A stretch of DNA of 64,000 nucleotides from Methanobacterium spitsbergense (GCF_019931065.1 NZ_JAIOUQ010000003.1:636083-700082), one strand, 5' to 3'. Positions 1 to 14,218 are shown, counted from the first letter of the stretch. Notes: generated from the letters alone by a model not told the origin. Program-made: numbers and translations.

Positions 1-1
1 T

Positions 2-76
2 GGAGATATTCTTCAAATAACGAGAAAAAGCCACACTGCTGGAAGATTCGTTACATATCGATTGGTATTAGAATAG
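2..76 (+). CDS. rpoH: RNA polymerase subunit H, C-terminal fragment
   Basis: The open frame from base 2 to the TAG at 74-76 encodes the last 24 residues of archaeal RNA polymerase subunit H (Rpo5), including the conserved GDILQITRKS and RFVTYRLV segments that close this small assembly subunit. The start lies outside the window. It sits just upstream of rpoB'', the usual archaeal order, which supports the call. The protein is a non-catalytic jaw subunit related to the C-terminus of eukaryotic Rpb5. Confidence 0.9.
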   Translation, partial: GDILQITRKSHTAGRFVTYRLVLE

Positions 77-131
77 TTGGTATGGAATTTGTTAAACTAA
101 TTATGTTAATTGAAAAATTTGAATAGATCTA

Positions 132-182
132 GAATTGTTTTTTGGAGGAATTTAAATCGAATTGTTTTTTGGAGGAATTTAA
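132..182 (+). repeat. Tandem duplication of the rpoB'' ribosome binding site
   Basis: A 24-base unit with a T-run, the Shine-Dalgarno core GGAGGAATTT and flanking A/T occurs at 132-155 and again at 159-182, a 27-base period. The second copy ends at the ATG at 182. The first copy is followed by AAATCG rather than a start codon. Because 27 is a multiple of three, the frame stays open through the repeat, which creates a spurious longer reading frame from 110. Confidence 0.9.
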
Positions 183-1684
183 TGGTAAAAAATGCATGGG
201 AACTAGTTGATGCATTTTTTGATGAATACAACTTGGTAGACCACCACATCAAATCCTACAACGACTTTGTCAATCACAGAATACAGGATATAATTGATAT
301 AACAGAGCCAATTGTCCTGGAACAAGGCGAATACACTATAAAGACGGGGAATGTTGAGATCAGGAAGCCTTTTATTAAAGAGGCAGATGGATCAAACAGT
401 AAAATATTTCCTACAGAGGCCAGACTTAGAAACCTGACATATTCTGCACACATGTACCTTGAAATGGCCCTCACTAAAAAAGGTGATGAGGAACAAGACA
501 TGGAGAAAGTTTACATTGGTGAACTACCTGTGATGTTGAAATCAAATATATGCCATCTCAATGGACTAGGTGAAGAAGAAATTGATGATGTTGGTGAAGA
601 TCCGCAGGATCCTGGAGGATATTTCATAGTGAATGGTTCAGAAAGGGCCATTGTAACAATGGAAGAAATTGCCCCCAACAAGATCATTCTTGAGAGAATA
701 GGTGAGAAAGAGGATAGGCGTGCAAGGGCAATAGTGACATCGATAAAAAGTGGATTTAGGGCTCGTATAACCCTTGAATACAGAAAACCACGTAAAAAAG
801 GTGTTTTTTTAAGAATTTCATTCCCTTACGTACCTGGAGAAATCCCTCTGGTTGTTCTTTTAAGAGCACTAGGATTTGAAACAGATCAGGATCTTGTTAC
901 AAGTGTTTCAGATGAGAATGATATACAATTCCTTCTAATAGATGATATACAGACCTCAGAAATAATGACACAGTACGATGCAATCAAATACATTGGAAAC
1001 AGGGTTGCAAAAGGTATGACAGAGGAGTATAGAATCAAACGAGCAGAGGATGTTATAGACAAATATTTACTCCCTCATATTGGTGTTGAACCAGAAAAAA
1101 GAGCTGAAAAGGCGACTTATCTGGCTGAAATGACAGAGATGCTTCTCCAAGTTGTATTTGAAAAAAGGGAACCACATGATAAGGACCATTACGCTAATAA
1201 GAGACTTAGGGTATCTGGAGATTTAATGGAAGACCTTTTCAGAGTAGCATTTACCAGTTTAACAAGAGATATGACTTATCAGCTTGAGAGAAGTCTTGCA
1301 AGAGGTAAAGAACCATCTGTAAAACAAGCTGTTCGTTCAGATGTGTTAACTGAAAACATAAAACATGCAATTGCCACGGGAAACTGGGTTGGAGGACGCG
1401 CTGGTGTAAGCCAGCTACTCGATAGAACAAGTTACATGGGAACATTATCACATTTAAAAAGGGTTGTATCTCCATTAAGTAGGAGTCAACCGCACTTTGA
1501 AGCTCGTGATTTGCATCCAACACAGTTCGGTAAAATATGCCCCAATGAAACACCTGAGGGCCCTAACTGTGGACTGGTGAAGAACCTTGCAATACTTGCC
1601 AAGATATCAGAGGGTTCAGATCCAGAGGAACTTGAAGCTGTAATTAAAAAGATGGGAGTTATAAACCCTGTACAAACTTTATAA
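182..1684 (+). CDS. rpoB2: DNA-directed RNA polymerase subunit B'' (Rpo2N)
   Basis: This is the N-terminal half of the second-largest RNA polymerase subunit, which is split in methanogens; it forms the protrusion, lobe and fork of the core. The 500-residue protein begins MVKNAWELVDAFF, as in other Methanobacteriales. It contains the GGYFIVNGSERAI block and, near residues 443-465, the HPTQFGKICPNETPEGPN signature. ATG 182 was chosen because GGAGG lies at the correct spacing; an in-frame ATG at 110 only reads through a duplicated ribosome binding site. It ends 144 bases before rpoB' and is cotranscribed with it. Confidence 0.95.
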   Translation: MVKNAWELVDAFFDEYNLVDHHIKSYNDFVNHRIQDIIDITEPIVLEQGEYTIKTGNVEIRKPFIKEADGSNSKIFPTEARLRNLTYSAHMYLEMALTKKGDEEQDMEKVYIGELPVMLKSNICHLNGLGEEEIDDVGEDPQDPGGYFIVNGSERAIVTMEEIAPNKIILERIGEKEDRRARAIVTSIKSGFRARITLEYRKPRKKGVFLRISFPYVPGEIPLVVLLRALGFETDQDLVTSVSDENDIQFLLIDDIQTSEIMTQYDAIKYIGNRVAKGMTEEYRIKRAEDVIDKYLLPHIGVEPEKRAEKATYLAEMTEMLLQVVFEKREPHDKDHYANKRLRVSGDLMEDLFRVAFTSLTRDMTYQLERSLARGKEPSVKQAVRSDVLTENIKHAIATGNWVGGRAGVSQLLDRTSYMGTLSHLKRVVSPLSRSQPHFEARDLHPTQFGKICPNETPEGPNCGLVKNLAILAKISEGSDPEELEAVIKKMGVINPVQTL

Positions 1685-1828
1685 ACCAATTAATGATAAT
1701 CCAAAGGATAATCAATTTTGTTGGAAATTGGAGTTTGTTGAGAAAGTTAAAACGCAAAAAATAGAATTTAAGCGTTATAAACCATTAAATTCTCTTCAAA
1801 CCCGGAAATCCTTTTTGGGGGCAAATTC

Positions 1829-3640
1829 GTGAAAAAATCCAAAATATATATTAACGGTAAGATCATCGGGACTTGTGATGATCCAGAAGACTTTGTAATG
1901 TCCATGAGGGAAAAACGAAGATCTGGTGAAGTATCCCCCGAGATGAACATAACCCACTACCATGAAACAGACGAAATATACCTGTTCACAGATCCAGGAA
2001 GAACTAGAAGACCACTAATAATTGTGGATGAAGGTGAATCAAAACTCACAGAAGAACATATTGTGAAGCTTCAAGAGGGAGAACTTGACTGGGACGGTCT
2101 TATAAATCAAGGAATCATCGAGTACATGGATGCAGAAGAGGAAGAAAATTCTTACATAGCCATGTTCCCGAACGAAATCAACGAGTACCATACACATCTA
2201 GAAATAGATCCATCCACAATGCTCGGAATATGCGCAGGAATCATTCCATTTGCAAACCATAACTCATCACCAAGGAATACAATGGAAGCAGGTATGACGA
2301 AACAGGCTCTAGGGCTTTACGTTTCAAACTACAACATGAGAACAGATACACGTGCTCATTTACTTCACCATCCTCAGGTGCCACTGGTCAAAACCAGAAG
2401 TATGGATGCAACTAAATATGATAAACGTCCATCAGGACAAAACTTCGTTGTTGCAGTTATGTCTTACGAGGGCTACAATATGGAAGATGCCCTCATACTG
2501 AACAAAGCATCACTAGAGAGAGGACTTGCAAGATCATCATTTTTCAGGTCATATGAAGCCTCAGAAAGACGTTATCCTGGAGGACAGGAAGACAAGTTTG
2601 AAGTACCAGAGAACATAGTTCGGGGCTACAGATCAGAAGAAGTTTACAGACACCTGGATGAGGATGGAATAGTAAACCCTGAAGTAGAAGTTAAATCTGG
2701 AGATGTTTTAATCGGTAAAACATCACCACCAAGGTTCCTTGAAGAGATAGACGAATTCGGAACAGTTGCAGAAAGAAGACGTGAAACATCTATAACTGTA
2801 AGACACGGAGAACATGGAGTTGTAGATGCCGTACTCTTAACAGAAACTGTAGAAGGAAGTAAACTCGCAAAAATAAGGATTCGAGATCAGAGACAGCCAG
2901 AATTTGGTGATAAATTCGCATCAAGACACGGACAAAAAGGAGTTGTTGGACTTATAGTTTCACAGGAAAATATGCCCTTCACAGAAGAAGGAGTAGTTCC
3001 TGATTTAATAATTAACCCACACGCAATTCCATCAAGGATGTCAGTTGGGCAAGTTATTGAAATGATAGCAGGCAAAGCAGGGACCATGGAAGGAACCAGA
3101 ATGGATGGTACTCCCTTCGGTGGTCAACAGGAATCCGAGATAATGGAACTCCTGAAGAAAAATGGTTTTGAAACAGCAGGACGTGAATCACTTTACAATG
3201 GAATAACCGGTGAAAGATTAGAATCCGAAATATTCGTTGGAGTCGCATTTTACCAGAAACTGCACCATATGACTGCTGACAAAGTTTATGCAAGATCCAG
3301 AGGACCTGTACAAGTTTTAACAAGACAACCAACAGAAGGAAGAGCAAGAGAAGGTGGTTTAAGATTTGGAGAGATGGAAAGAGACTGTCTCATTGCACAC
3401 GGAGCAGCATTAGCACTCAAAGAAAGACTGCTGGACGAATCCGACAAATACGAAGCATTAGTATGCCAAGACTGTGGAATGATAGCCATATACGACAGAA
3501 TAAGAGATAAAAAATACTGTGCAATATGTGGAGAATCAGAAACATTCCCAGTTGAGATTTCATATGCATTCAAACTTTTACTCGACGAACTCAAGAGCCT
3601 TTGTATATTCCCAAAATTAGTTCTTGAAGATAAAGCATAG
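1829..3640 (+). CDS. rpoB1: DNA-directed RNA polymerase subunit B' (Rpo2C)
   Basis: This is the C-terminal half of the split beta-like subunit, with the hybrid-binding, wall and clamp regions. The 603 residues match the family length in Methanobacteriales. Visible motifs are [14 protein letters not shown] near residue 215, the [17 protein letters not shown] nucleic-acid binding block, and a zinc site formed by CQDC and CAIC near residues 545-568. It starts with GTG after a G-rich ribosome binding site. The 144-base gap from rpoB'' is long for this operon but holds no other gene. Confidence 0.95.
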   Translation: MKKSKIYINGKIIGTCDDPEDFVMSMREKRRSGEVSPEMNITHYHETDEIYLFTDPGRTRRPLIIVDEGESKLTEEHIVKLQEGELDWDGLINQGIIEYMDAEEEENSYIAMFPNEINEYHTHLEIDPSTMLGICAGIIPFANHNSSPRNTMEAGMTKQALGLYVSNYNMRTDTRAHLLHHPQVPLVKTRSMDATKYDKRPSGQNFVVAVMSYEGYNMEDALILNKASLERGLARSSFFRSYEASERRYPGGQEDKFEVPENIVRGYRSEEVYRHLDEDGIVNPEVEVKSGDVLIGKTSPPRFLEEIDEFGTVAERRRETSITVRHGEHGVVDAVLLTETVEGSKLAKIRIRDQRQPEFGDKFASRHGQKGVVGLIVSQENMPFTEEGVVPDLIINPHAIPSRMSVGQVIEMIAGKAGTMEGTRMDGTPFGGQQESEIMELLKKNGFETAGRESLYNGITGERLESEIFVGVAFYQKLHHMTADKVYARSRGPVQVLTRQPTEGRAREGGLRFGEMERDCLIAHGAALALKERLLDESDKYEALVCQDCGMIAIYDRIRDKKYCAICGESETFPVEISYAFKLLLDELKSLCIFPKLVLEDKA

Positions 3641-3719
3641 GGGCGAACAAAAGCGGATATGATGCTGGAATTAAGAATAAAAGCCCATAAACGCACATAA
3701 TAATAAGGAGAGAATGAGC

Positions 3720-6332
<2,613 letters not shown>

Positions 6333-6416
6333 CCAAAGGATTCATCGCATCCACTTTTATTTAATGAATTATTTGATATTATTTGATTGGGACGTAATTT
6401 AGGATCAGGTGGTTTT

Positions 6417-7571
6417 GTGGACATAGAGAAGGTAGAAAAGGTTGTTAAGAAGAAAAGGACCAAATTTCCTGAAAAACTTATTTATGAAATAGCTGAAGCA
6501 GCCGAAAGACATGAATTAAATGACAAGGAATTAGATGAACTTGTTAAGGAAATTAAAAAGGCAAACCAGCGTGCAGGTGTCGAAAATGGAGAAGCAGTTG
6601 GTACTGTTGCTGCACAGTCTGTTGGGGAGCCTGGTACTCAGATGACCATGCGTACTTTTCACTATGCAGGTGTTGCAGAGCTGAATGTTACATTGGGACT
6701 GCCGCGTCTAATAGAAATTGTTGACGCCAGAAAGAAGATATCAACTCCAACAATGGGAATATACTTCGATGAAGAGTACAGTGCAGACGAAGAATTCGTA
6801 AGGCGAATAGCCAATCGTATTGGTAAAATTGTCTTAAATGATATTCTAAAGGATTTTAACGTCAATTATGCAAATATGAACCTTTCCATCGAGATCGATG
6901 AAGCCAAGGTTGAAGATAAAAGACTAGACCATGACGAGATCATAGCCAAGATAGAAAAAGCTTTTAAGAAAGTAGAAATAGATAAGAACCTACTCAGTTT
7001 TGAACCTACGATTTCTGATCCTAAACATGCAATAAGAGAATTAAGACTTTTAGCTGATAAGGTCCGCGATCTCCAGATAAGTGGTGTTAAAAACATCGGG
7101 AAGGTTGTGATCAGGAAAGAAGGTGCAGAATGGGCTATACACACTGAAGGTTCAAATCTTGGAGCCGTCCTCAAAATGGAAGGTGTTAATAAGACTAGAA
7201 CAAGCACTAATGACATCCATGAGGTAGAGAAGGTTTTAGGAGTAGAGGCAGCGCGAAATGCAATCATACATGAAGCACAGAGTACAATGGAAGAACAGGG
7301 ACTTACAGTTGATGTAAGGCATATAATGCTGGTTGCAGATATGATGACTGCTGATGGTAAGGTAAAATCCATTGGAAGACACGGTATAAGCGGTGAAAAG
7401 GCCAGTGTTCTTGCAAGAGCTTCTTTTGAAGAAACAGGTAAACACCTTTTAAGAGCCAGTATTAGGGGAGAAATTGATCACCTCACTGGTATAATTGAAA
7501 ATATTATAATAGGGCAGCCAATACCACTGGGAACAGGGTCTGTTGGCGTCATTATGAAAGAGAAGAAATAG
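6417..7571 (+). CDS. rpoA2: DNA-directed RNA polymerase subunit A'' (Rpo1C)
   Basis: This is the C-terminal part of the largest subunit. It contains the trigger loop block [21 protein letters not shown] and the following FHYAG segment, then the jaw and the C-terminal clamp. GTG 6417 gives 384 residues starting [14 protein letters not shown] and is preceded by AGGTGG. A frame-consistent TTG at 6387 would add ten residues but has no ribosome binding site. It follows rpoA' by 84 bases and precedes rpl30e by 10, so it belongs to the same transcript. Confidence 0.93.
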   Translation: MDIEKVEKVVKKKRTKFPEKLIYEIAEAAERHELNDKELDELVKEIKKANQRAGVENGEAVGTVAAQSVGEPGTQMTMRTFHYAGVAELNVTLGLPRLIEIVDARKKISTPTMGIYFDEEYSADEEFVRRIANRIGKIVLNDILKDFNVNYANMNLSIEIDEAKVEDKRLDHDEIIAKIEKAFKKVEIDKNLLSFEPTISDPKHAIRELRLLADKVRDLQISGVKNIGKVVIRKEGAEWAIHTEGSNLGAVLKMEGVNKTRTSTNDIHEVEKVLGVEAARNAIIHEAQSTMEEQGLTVDVRHIMLVADMMTADGKVKSIGRHGISGEKASVLARASFEETGKHLLRASIRGEIDHLTGIIENIIIGQPIPLGTGSVGVIMKEKK

Positions 7572-7581
7572 GAGGCAGTAG

Positions 7582-7878
7582 ATGGATATAGATAGAGGAA
7601 TAAGAGTTGCTGTAGATACAGGTAATGTTATACTAGGATCTGATAAATCAATTCAGGAGCTGAAGCTTGGAAAGGGTAAGCTCGTGATACTTGCAGGTAA
7701 CTGTCCTAAAGATATAAGGGAAGATGTTGAGCAGTATTCAGAATTATCAGATATCACTGTTTACAATTATGATGGTACAAGTGTGGATCTTGGATCTGTA
7801 TGTGGTAAACCATTCACAGTTGCAACGTTAATTATTAAGGATCCTGGTGACTCCACTATATTAGAGATTATGGGGTAG
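7582..7878 (+). CDS. rpl30e: 50S ribosomal protein L30e
   Basis: The 98-residue protein belongs to the L7Ae/L30e/S12e RNA-binding superfamily. Characteristic segments are the N-terminal RGIRVAVDTGNVILGSD and the central KLVILAGNCPKDI, which together form the kink-turn RNA-binding face. Its position between rpoA'' and the NusA-like gene is the standard archaeal order and confirms the call. GGAGGCAG lies just before the ATG. The stop is five bases before the next start, which indicates translational coupling. Confidence 0.95.
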   Translation: MDIDRGIRVAVDTGNVILGSDKSIQELKLGKGKLVILAGNCPKDIREDVEQYSELSDITVYNYDGTSVDLGSVCGKPFTVATLIIKDPGDSTILEIMG

Positions 7879-7883
7879 TTTCT

Positions 7884-8315
7884 GTGACTATAAAATTTTC
7901 AACCAATGAAATAAGGTACATTGCACTGTTTGAAAGTATGACCGGTGCAATGGTAAAGGACCTTTTAGTTGATGATGAAAATGGTAAATTAACCTTCCTT
8001 GTTAAAAAGGGAGATATGGGACTTGCCATTGGAAAAAGAGGCAGTACTGTTGCCAAGGTTCAAAAAACAGTTGACAAGGGTGTTGAGGTTATTGAACACT
8101 CTGATGATCAAGTTGAATTCATAGGTAATCTCATGGCTCCGGCCAAGATCAGAAGTATAAGAATACTTCAGAAGGAAAATGGGGAGAAGATTGCCACTCT
8201 TGAAACAGATTCAAGAAATAAAAGAACTGCTATTGGGAAGGGTGGCCAAAATATTGAACGAGCCAGACTCTTGGCCAAGAGACAGCATAATATAAATAAC
8301 ATTATTATAAAATAG
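7884..8315 (+). CDS. nusA: NusA-like transcription termination/elongation factor
   Basis: The 143-residue protein is the archaeal short NusA homologue. It consists of two KH domains and lacks the bacterial N-terminal polymerase-binding and S1 domains. KH GxxG loops are visible as AIGKRGS near residue 50 and AIGKGGQ near residue 114. The start is GTG, and the gene follows rpl30e by five bases. In archaea it is inferred to bind nascent RNA and work with RNA polymerase or ribosome biogenesis; its exact role is less settled than in bacteria. Confidence 0.92.
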   Translation: MTIKFSTNEIRYIALFESMTGAMVKDLLVDDENGKLTFLVKKGDMGLAIGKRGSTVAKVQKTVDKGVEVIEHSDDQVEFIGNLMAPAKIRSIRILQKENGEKIATLETDSRNKRTAIGKGGQNIERARLLAKRQHNINNIIIK

Positions 8316-8469
8316 TGAAGAACGAAGAAAAAGATGATTCAAATCATAGTATTCAAATATAATAAATGTTACTCGTTGATTATCATCGAATGATATTATA
8401 TTAAATAATCATAAATTGAATATCTGATAACTTTAATTAAATTGTAATATTTACAAGGAGGAATTTCAT
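8316..8469 (+). promoter_or_regulatory. AT-rich spacer with possible internal promoter before rps12
   Basis: This 154-base gap is the longest in the front operon and is almost entirely A/T. A TATA-like run (TTATATTAAATA) occurs at about 8396-8407, and a strong AAGGAGGAATTT ribosome binding site immediately precedes the TTG start of rps12. I infer an internal promoter that raises ribosomal protein and elongation factor expression over the polymerase genes. No purine-rich BRE is convincing, so confidence is low. Confidence 0.35.
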
Positions 8470-8895
8470 TTGCCAGGACTTTTCGCAGCAAAAAAGCTTA
8501 AAAAGAATAGACAAAATTTCAGGTGGAAGGATGTGGAATATAAGAGGAAAGCTCTTAGATTAGATGTAAAAGCAGATCCACTTGAAGGCGCACCCCAAGC
8601 TAGAGGAATCGTTATTGAAAAAGTAGGTGTAGAGGCAAAACAGCCAAACTCTGCTATAAGGAAATGTGTACGTGTCCAGCTTATAAAAAATGGTAAACAA
8701 TTAACAGCCTTCGCTCCAGGAGACGGTGCAATAGGTTTCATTGATGAACATGACGAAGTCATGATCGAGGGAATCGGAGGGCCTTCAGGAAGGTCTATGG
8801 GTGATATCCCTGGTGTTAGATGGAAGGTTACAAAAGTTAACAACGTATCATTACAACAAATGGTTATAGGTAGAATAGAAAAACCTGTAAGATAA
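8470..8895 (+). CDS. rps12: 30S ribosomal protein S12 (uS12)
   Basis: The 141-residue protein is the archaeal/eukaryotic-type S12 (S23 family) of the decoding centre. The hallmark [19 protein letters not shown] is present, followed by [17 protein letters not shown]. The start is TTG, giving [14 protein letters not shown], and is preceded by AAGGAGG at good spacing. It leads the str-type cluster rps12-rps7-aEF2-aEF1A-rps10, conserved across archaea. The stop is 16 bases before rps7. Confidence 0.95.
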   Translation: MPGLFAAKKLKKNRQNFRWKDVEYKRKALRLDVKADPLEGAPQARGIVIEKVGVEAKQPNSAIRKCVRVQLIKNGKQLTAFAPGDGAIGFIDEHDEVMIEGIGGPSGRSMGDIPGVRWKVTKVNNVSLQQMVIGRIEKPVR

Positions 8896-8911
8896 AAGTG
8901 AGGTAATTTTA

Positions 8912-9475
8912 ATGAGTTTTAAGGTCTTCGATAAATGGGATTTAGAAGAGGTGAAGGTAGAGGACTTAGGTCTTGTAAACTACATTTGCCTTGACGAAAT
9001 TCTGGTTCCGCACACCCTAGGAAGGCATGTTAAAAGGCAGTTCGCAAAATCCAAAGTTTCCATAGTTGAAAGACTCATGAACAAAATCATGAGAACACAG
9101 AGAAACTCTGGGAAAAAGAACAAGTCTTACAACATAGTTAAAGGGGCATTGGATATTATAAACCAGAGGTCAAAAAAGAACCCTATTCAGGTTCTAGTGA
9201 AAGCGGTAGAAAACACTTCTCCACGTGAAGAAACAACCAGAATAAAGTATGGTGGAATAGGATATCAAGTTGCAGTGGATATAGCACCACAGAGAAGGGT
9301 TGATCTGGCTGTTGGATTCTTAACAAGAGGCGCTCTACAATCATCATTCAAAAGGAAACGATCTGTAGAAGAATGTCTTGCTGATGAACTTCTTTTTGCT
9401 GCAGAGTACGATACAAGAAGCTTTGCAATCGGAAAGAAGGAAGAAAAAGAGAGAATTGCAAGATCTGCCCACTAA
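8912..9475 (+). CDS. rps7: 30S ribosomal protein S7 (uS7)
   Basis: The 187-residue protein is archaeal S7, which nucleates assembly of the 30S head domain. Recognisable segments include SIVERLMNKIMRTQRNSGKK, the NPIQVLVKAVENTSPREE block and KYGGIGYQVAVDIAPQRRVD. The C-terminal region ends in a basic, helical tail. It sits directly between rps12 and aEF-2 in the standard order. The start ATG has GTGAGGT upstream. Confidence 0.95.
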   Translation: MSFKVFDKWDLEEVKVEDLGLVNYICLDEILVPHTLGRHVKRQFAKSKVSIVERLMNKIMRTQRNSGKKNKSYNIVKGALDIINQRSKKNPIQVLVKAVENTSPREETTRIKYGGIGYQVAVDIAPQRRVDLAVGFLTRGALQSSFKRKRSVEECLADELLFAAEYDTRSFAIGKKEEKERIARSAH

Positions 9476-9514
9476 TATTAAATGATTACAAATTTTGGTT
9501 ACTAGGTGATTTTG

Positions 9515-11707
9515 GTGAGTAGACGTACTAAAATGATTAATAAGATTAAGGAATTGATGTACACTCCTAAGTATATAAGGAACATCGGTATTGTAGCCCA
9601 TATTGACCATGGGAAAACTACACTATCTGACAACCTCCTGGCTGGAGCTGGCATGATCTCTAGAGAACTTGCAGGTGATCAGCGGTTTCTGGACTTTGAT
9701 GACCAGGAACAAGCAAGAGGAATTACCATAGATGCAGCAAACGTTTCAATGGTCCACAAGTACAGGGAAGATGAGTACCTAATAAACCTCATAGACACAC
9801 CTGGTCACGTTGACTTCGGTGGAGATGTTACAAGGGCAATGAGAGCTGTTGACGGTGCAGTTGTTGTTATATGTGCAGTTGAAGGTATAATGCCACAGAC
9901 AGAAACTGTTCTGCGTCAGGCTTTAAAAGAAAATGTTCGGCCTGTTTTATTCATAAACAAGGTTGATCGTCTTATAAACGAGCTCAAACTTGAGGGAGAT
10001 GAATTACAGAACAGGTTCCTTAAGATAATAGCCAGTGCTAATAAGCTCATAAAAAATATGGCTCCAGAGCAGTTCAAGAAGGAATGGCTTGCAAGAGTTG
10101 AGGATGGAAGTGTTGCATTTGGTTCAGCATATCATAATTGGGCTATAAATGTTCCAATGATGCAGAAAACAGGTATAACATTTAACGATATTCGTGAAGC
10201 TTGTCGAGACGACAAACAGAAGGACTTAGCAGACAAAGTCCCTATACACGATGTACTTTTAGGGATGGTTGTGGACCACCTTCCAAGTCCTGATGTCTCC
10301 CAGAGATACAGGGTGCCAAGTATATGGAATGGTGATATAGAATCTGTTGAAGGGCAGGGTATGATTAACACCGACCCAGATTCACCACTTGCTGTGATGA
10401 TCACAAACGTAAGCATAGACAAACATGCAGGTGAAATTGCAACTGGAAGGGTTTATGGTGGAACCATAGAAAAAGGATCTGAAATATATTTCGTAGGATC
10501 CCATGGAAAAGCCAGAATCCAACAAGTAGGAGTTTACATGGGCCCAGAACGTATTAACACAGATAAAGTTCCTGCAGGAAACATAGTCGCTATAACCGGT
10601 GCAAAGAATGCTATGGCTGGTGAAACAGTAACCAACCTTGGAACAGTCATCGATCCCTTTGAAGGTATTGAACACATATCTGAACCAGTTGTTACGGTTG
10701 CAGTCGAAGCCAAAAGCACCAAAGACCTTCCAAAACTCATAGAAGTTTTAAGACAAATTGGAAAGGAAGATCCAACTGTGAGAGTTGAGATTAACGAAGA
10801 AACAGGCGAACACCTCATATCCGGTATGGGTGAACTTCACCTTGAGATCATAACCTACCGTATAGATGAAAAAGGTGTGGAAATCGAGACTTCAGAACCA
10901 ATCGTTGTGTACAGGGAAACTATTGCCGGAAAAGCAGGCCCTGTCGAAGGAAAATCTCCGAACAAGCACAACAGGTATTATATTGACATAGAACCTTTAT
11001 CCGACGAACTTTTCAATGCCATTCAGGACGGAAAGATCAAAGAAGGCCGTGTTAAAAAGAAAGAAAACACTTCAACCTTCACGGAGTATGGTCTTCCCAA
11101 GGACGAGGCCAAAAAGGTATGGGATGTTTACAAAAGATCTCTCTTTATCAATATGACACGTGGTATCCAGTACCTGGATGAGATAAAAGAACTTCTACTC
11201 GAAGGATTTGAAAGTGCACTTGATGATGGGCCAATAGCCAGAGAGAAGGTTATGGGACTTAAAATAACACTCAAAGACGCTAAAATTCACGAGGATGCTG
11301 TTCACAGGGGTCCTGCTCAGGTTTTACCCGCAATAAGGAAAGCTGTGTACGGTGCAATCATGCTGGCTAACCCAACACTATTGGAGCCAATACAAAAAGT
11401 ATTTATCAACGTTCCACAAGACTATATGGGTGCAGCAACTAGGGAAATACAGAACAGAAGAGGACAGATAGTGGACATGTCACAAGAAGGAGACATGGCT
11501 ACATTGGAATCAACTGTACCTGTTGCTGAAATGTTCGGATTCGCAGGAGATATAAGATCTGCTGCTGAAGGTCGATGTCTCTGGTCAACAGAGAGTGCTG
11601 GCTTTGTAAGATTGCCTCCTGAACTTCAGAAGACAATTATAAGAGAGATAAGAGCTAGGAAAGGATTAACTCCAGAGCCTTACGGACCAGACCATTACAT
11701 AGGCTGA
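9515..11707 (+). CDS. fusA: Elongation factor 2 (aEF-2)
   Basis: This is the translocation GTPase. The G1 loop AHIDHGKTT is near residues 27-35, G3 is DTPGH and G4 is NKVD. The C-terminal domain holds the [10 protein letters not shown] segment, whose histidine is the diphthamide site in archaea and eukaryotes. GTG 9515 was chosen because AGGTGA is five bases upstream and the product begins MSRRTKM like relatives; an in-frame GTG at 9506 overlaps that ribosome binding site. The product is 730 residues. Confidence 0.95.
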   Translation: MSRRTKMINKIKELMYTPKYIRNIGIVAHIDHGKTTLSDNLLAGAGMISRELAGDQRFLDFDDQEQARGITIDAANVSMVHKYREDEYLINLIDTPGHVDFGGDVTRAMRAVDGAVVVICAVEGIMPQTETVLRQALKENVRPVLFINKVDRLINELKLEGDELQNRFLKIIASANKLIKNMAPEQFKKEWLARVEDGSVAFGSAYHNWAINVPMMQKTGITFNDIREACRDDKQKDLADKVPIHDVLLGMVVDHLPSPDVSQRYRVPSIWNGDIESVEGQGMINTDPDSPLAVMITNVSIDKHAGEIATGRVYGGTIEKGSEIYFVGSHGKARIQQVGVYMGPERINTDKVPAGNIVAITGAKNAMAGETVTNLGTVIDPFEGIEHISEPVVTVAVEAKSTKDLPKLIEVLRQIGKEDPTVRVEINEETGEHLISGMGELHLEIITYRIDEKGVEIETSEPIVVYRETIAGKAGPVEGKSPNKHNRYYIDIEPLSDELFNAIQDGKIKEGRVKKKENTSTFTEYGLPKDEAKKVWDVYKRSLFINMTRGIQYLDEIKELLLEGFESALDDGPIAREKVMGLKITLKDAKIHEDAVHRGPAQVLPAIRKAVYGAIMLANPTLLEPIQKVFINVPQDYMGAATREIQNRRGQIVDMSQEGDMATLESTVPVAEMFGFAGDIRSAAEGRCLWSTESAGFVRLPPELQKTIIREIRARKGLTPEPYGPDHYIG

Positions 11708-11766
11708 TCAAAAATTAATGAATAAAACTAATAAAATTATACAAATGTTAAATGGAGGTATATTTT

Positions 11767-13008
<1,242 letters not shown>

Positions 13009-13024
13009 TTTACAGATAATAACT

Positions 13025-13055
13025 GAAGGTAATATTAAACCTTCTTTTTATTTTT
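13025..13055 (+). terminator. Hairpin plus T-run between aEF-1A and rps10
   Basis: GAAGGT at 13025-13030 pairs with ACCTTC at 13039-13044 across an eight-base A/T loop, and a T-rich stretch follows at 13045-13055. This resembles a termination or pausing site after aEF-1A. It directly precedes the rps10 ribosome binding site, so it is probably a partial terminator or attenuator rather than the end of the operon. Confidence 0.4.
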
Positions 13056-13068
13056 ATGGAGGATTGGA

Positions 13069-13377
13069 ATGCACAAAGCCAGAATAAAACTCACAGGTAC
13101 AGATCCTGAGAAACTTGCATATGTATGTGATCAGCTCAAAAGAATAGCAGAGAGAACAGGCGTGGACCTATCCGGACCAATACCATTGCCAACCAAAAAA
13201 CTTGTGGTGCCAACCCGTAAATCTCCAGATGGAGAGGGAAAAGCAACATGGGAAAAATGGGAGCTCCGAATCCACAAGAGACTTGTTGGGATTGAAGCAG
13301 ATGAACGTGCAATGCGTCAAGTCATGAAGGTCAATGTACCAGACAACGTGAGCATAGAAATCGAATTAAAAAGCTAA
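13069..13377 (+). CDS. rps10: 30S ribosomal protein S10 (uS10)
   Basis: The 102-residue protein is archaeal S10, located in the 30S head. Diagnostic segments are the N-terminal [14 protein letters not shown], the central [23 protein letters not shown] loop region and the C-terminal [11 protein letters not shown]. It closes the classical archaeal rps12-rps7-aEF2-aEF1A-rps10 cluster. GGAGGATTGGA precedes the ATG. The stop is 27 bases before a tRNA gene. Confidence 0.95.
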   Translation: MHKARIKLTGTDPEKLAYVCDQLKRIAERTGVDLSGPIPLPTKKLVVPTRKSPDGEGKATWEKWELRIHKRLVGIEADERAMRQVMKVNVPDNVSIEIELKS

Positions 13378-13404
13378 TATAGCTTAACCCCTTTTTTATA
13401 TCAT

Positions 13405-13489
13405 GCCGGGATAGCCTAGCCAGGGAAGGCGCAGGACTTGAGATCCTGTGGAGTTTGACTCCACCTGGGTTCAAATCCCAGTCCCGGCG
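13405..13489 (+). tRNA. tRNA-Ser (anticodon UGA)
   Basis: The acceptor arms GCCGGGA and TCCCGGC pair fully. The anticodon arm CAGGA-CTTGAGA-TCCTG places TGA at positions 34-36, which reads serine UCA codons. A long class II variable arm (GGAGT/ACTCC) and the T arm CTGGG-TTCAAAT-CCCAG follow. The discriminator base is G, as expected for serine. CCA is not encoded and there is no intron. It lies 27 bases after rps10 and may be cotranscribed with it. Confidence 0.95.
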
Positions 13490-13583
13490 TTCAAACCCTT
13501 ACAAAGTTTGATATAATAAATTTTTATATTCTATTTTAAATTTTTAAATTACCAATTCATATCACACCTAGAGAGGATGCTCG

Positions 13584-14060
13584 ATGAGTTACACCCAAAT
13601 ATCAACTTTCATAAAAACAATAACAGGAATCACAATAGGTAAAATACAATTCAAAAGAGATGAAATCAATAAAACTGTACAAATGTTAGATGGCCATAGA
13701 TTCACTGTATTTAGACATGTAATAAAAAAATCAAAAAATCAGAAAGGGCAAAAACCAGCAGTATTATGTGTCAGATTTCATGTAAACGGAATGTCACCCG
13801 AAAGAAACATAAAATATTCACTTTTGCCAATGTTATTTATACTTGGTCTTCCCGGATTCAGGGAAAAATATTGGATGATAAATAGAAGAAACGGAGATTT
13901 CCAGGGATTATATGAATGGAACAGTGTTGAACAAGCTGAAAAATATGTCAATTCTTTTGCAATGAATTTTATGGCTAAAAGATCCATTCCAGGTTCTGTT
14001 TCATATGAGATAATTCCAGAAATTGGTCTTGCTGATCATCTAAGACATTTAGAACTATAA
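13584..14060 (+). CDS. Hypothetical protein, possible monooxygenase-like alpha/beta barrel
   Basis: The protein has 158 residues. I do not recognise a named family. The central part (LPGFREKYWMINRRNGDFQGLYEW, then a helix containing EQAEKYVNSF) resembles dimeric alpha+beta barrel proteins of the antibiotic-monooxygenase/YdhR type, where a Trp/Tyr-rich strand is followed by a helix starting with an acidic residue. The N-terminal third is basic and has no visible motif. There is no signal peptide. It lies upstream of the Ku-ligase pair on the same strand, but a 158-base gap argues against tight coupling. Confidence 0.6.
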   Translation: MSYTQISTFIKTITGITIGKIQFKRDEINKTVQMLDGHRFTVFRHVIKKSKNQKGQKPAVLCVRFHVNGMSPERNIKYSLLPMLFILGLPGFREKYWMINRRNGDFQGLYEWNSVEQAEKYVNSFAMNFMAKRSIPGSVSYEIIPEIGLADHLRHLEL

Positions 14061-14218
14061 AAACATCAATAATTTATTATAATTTATTTCTATTTTTTAA
14101 ATTCTATATACTATTTATTAGGAAACTCTCTAAAAATTCTCAGTTCAATTATTTTAAGTAAAAAATAATTTATGGCTTCAAATCCAAATATAAACATAAT
14201 ACTTTTTGGAGGGTGATC

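Noticed and set aside
110..181. N-terminal extension of rpoB'' from ATG 110
   Set aside because: It translates the duplicated ribosome binding site and yields a repeated RIVFWRN stretch not seen in relatives; ATG 182 has the proper site.
1685..1828. A small gene or missing N-terminus of rpoB' in the 144-base gap
   Set aside because: No frame continues in phase, and rpoB' from GTG 1829 already has the usual 603 residues.
13405..13489. tRNA-Leu, because of the long variable arm
   Set aside because: The seven-base loop CTTGAGA places TGA at 34-36 and the discriminator is G, both of which indicate serine.
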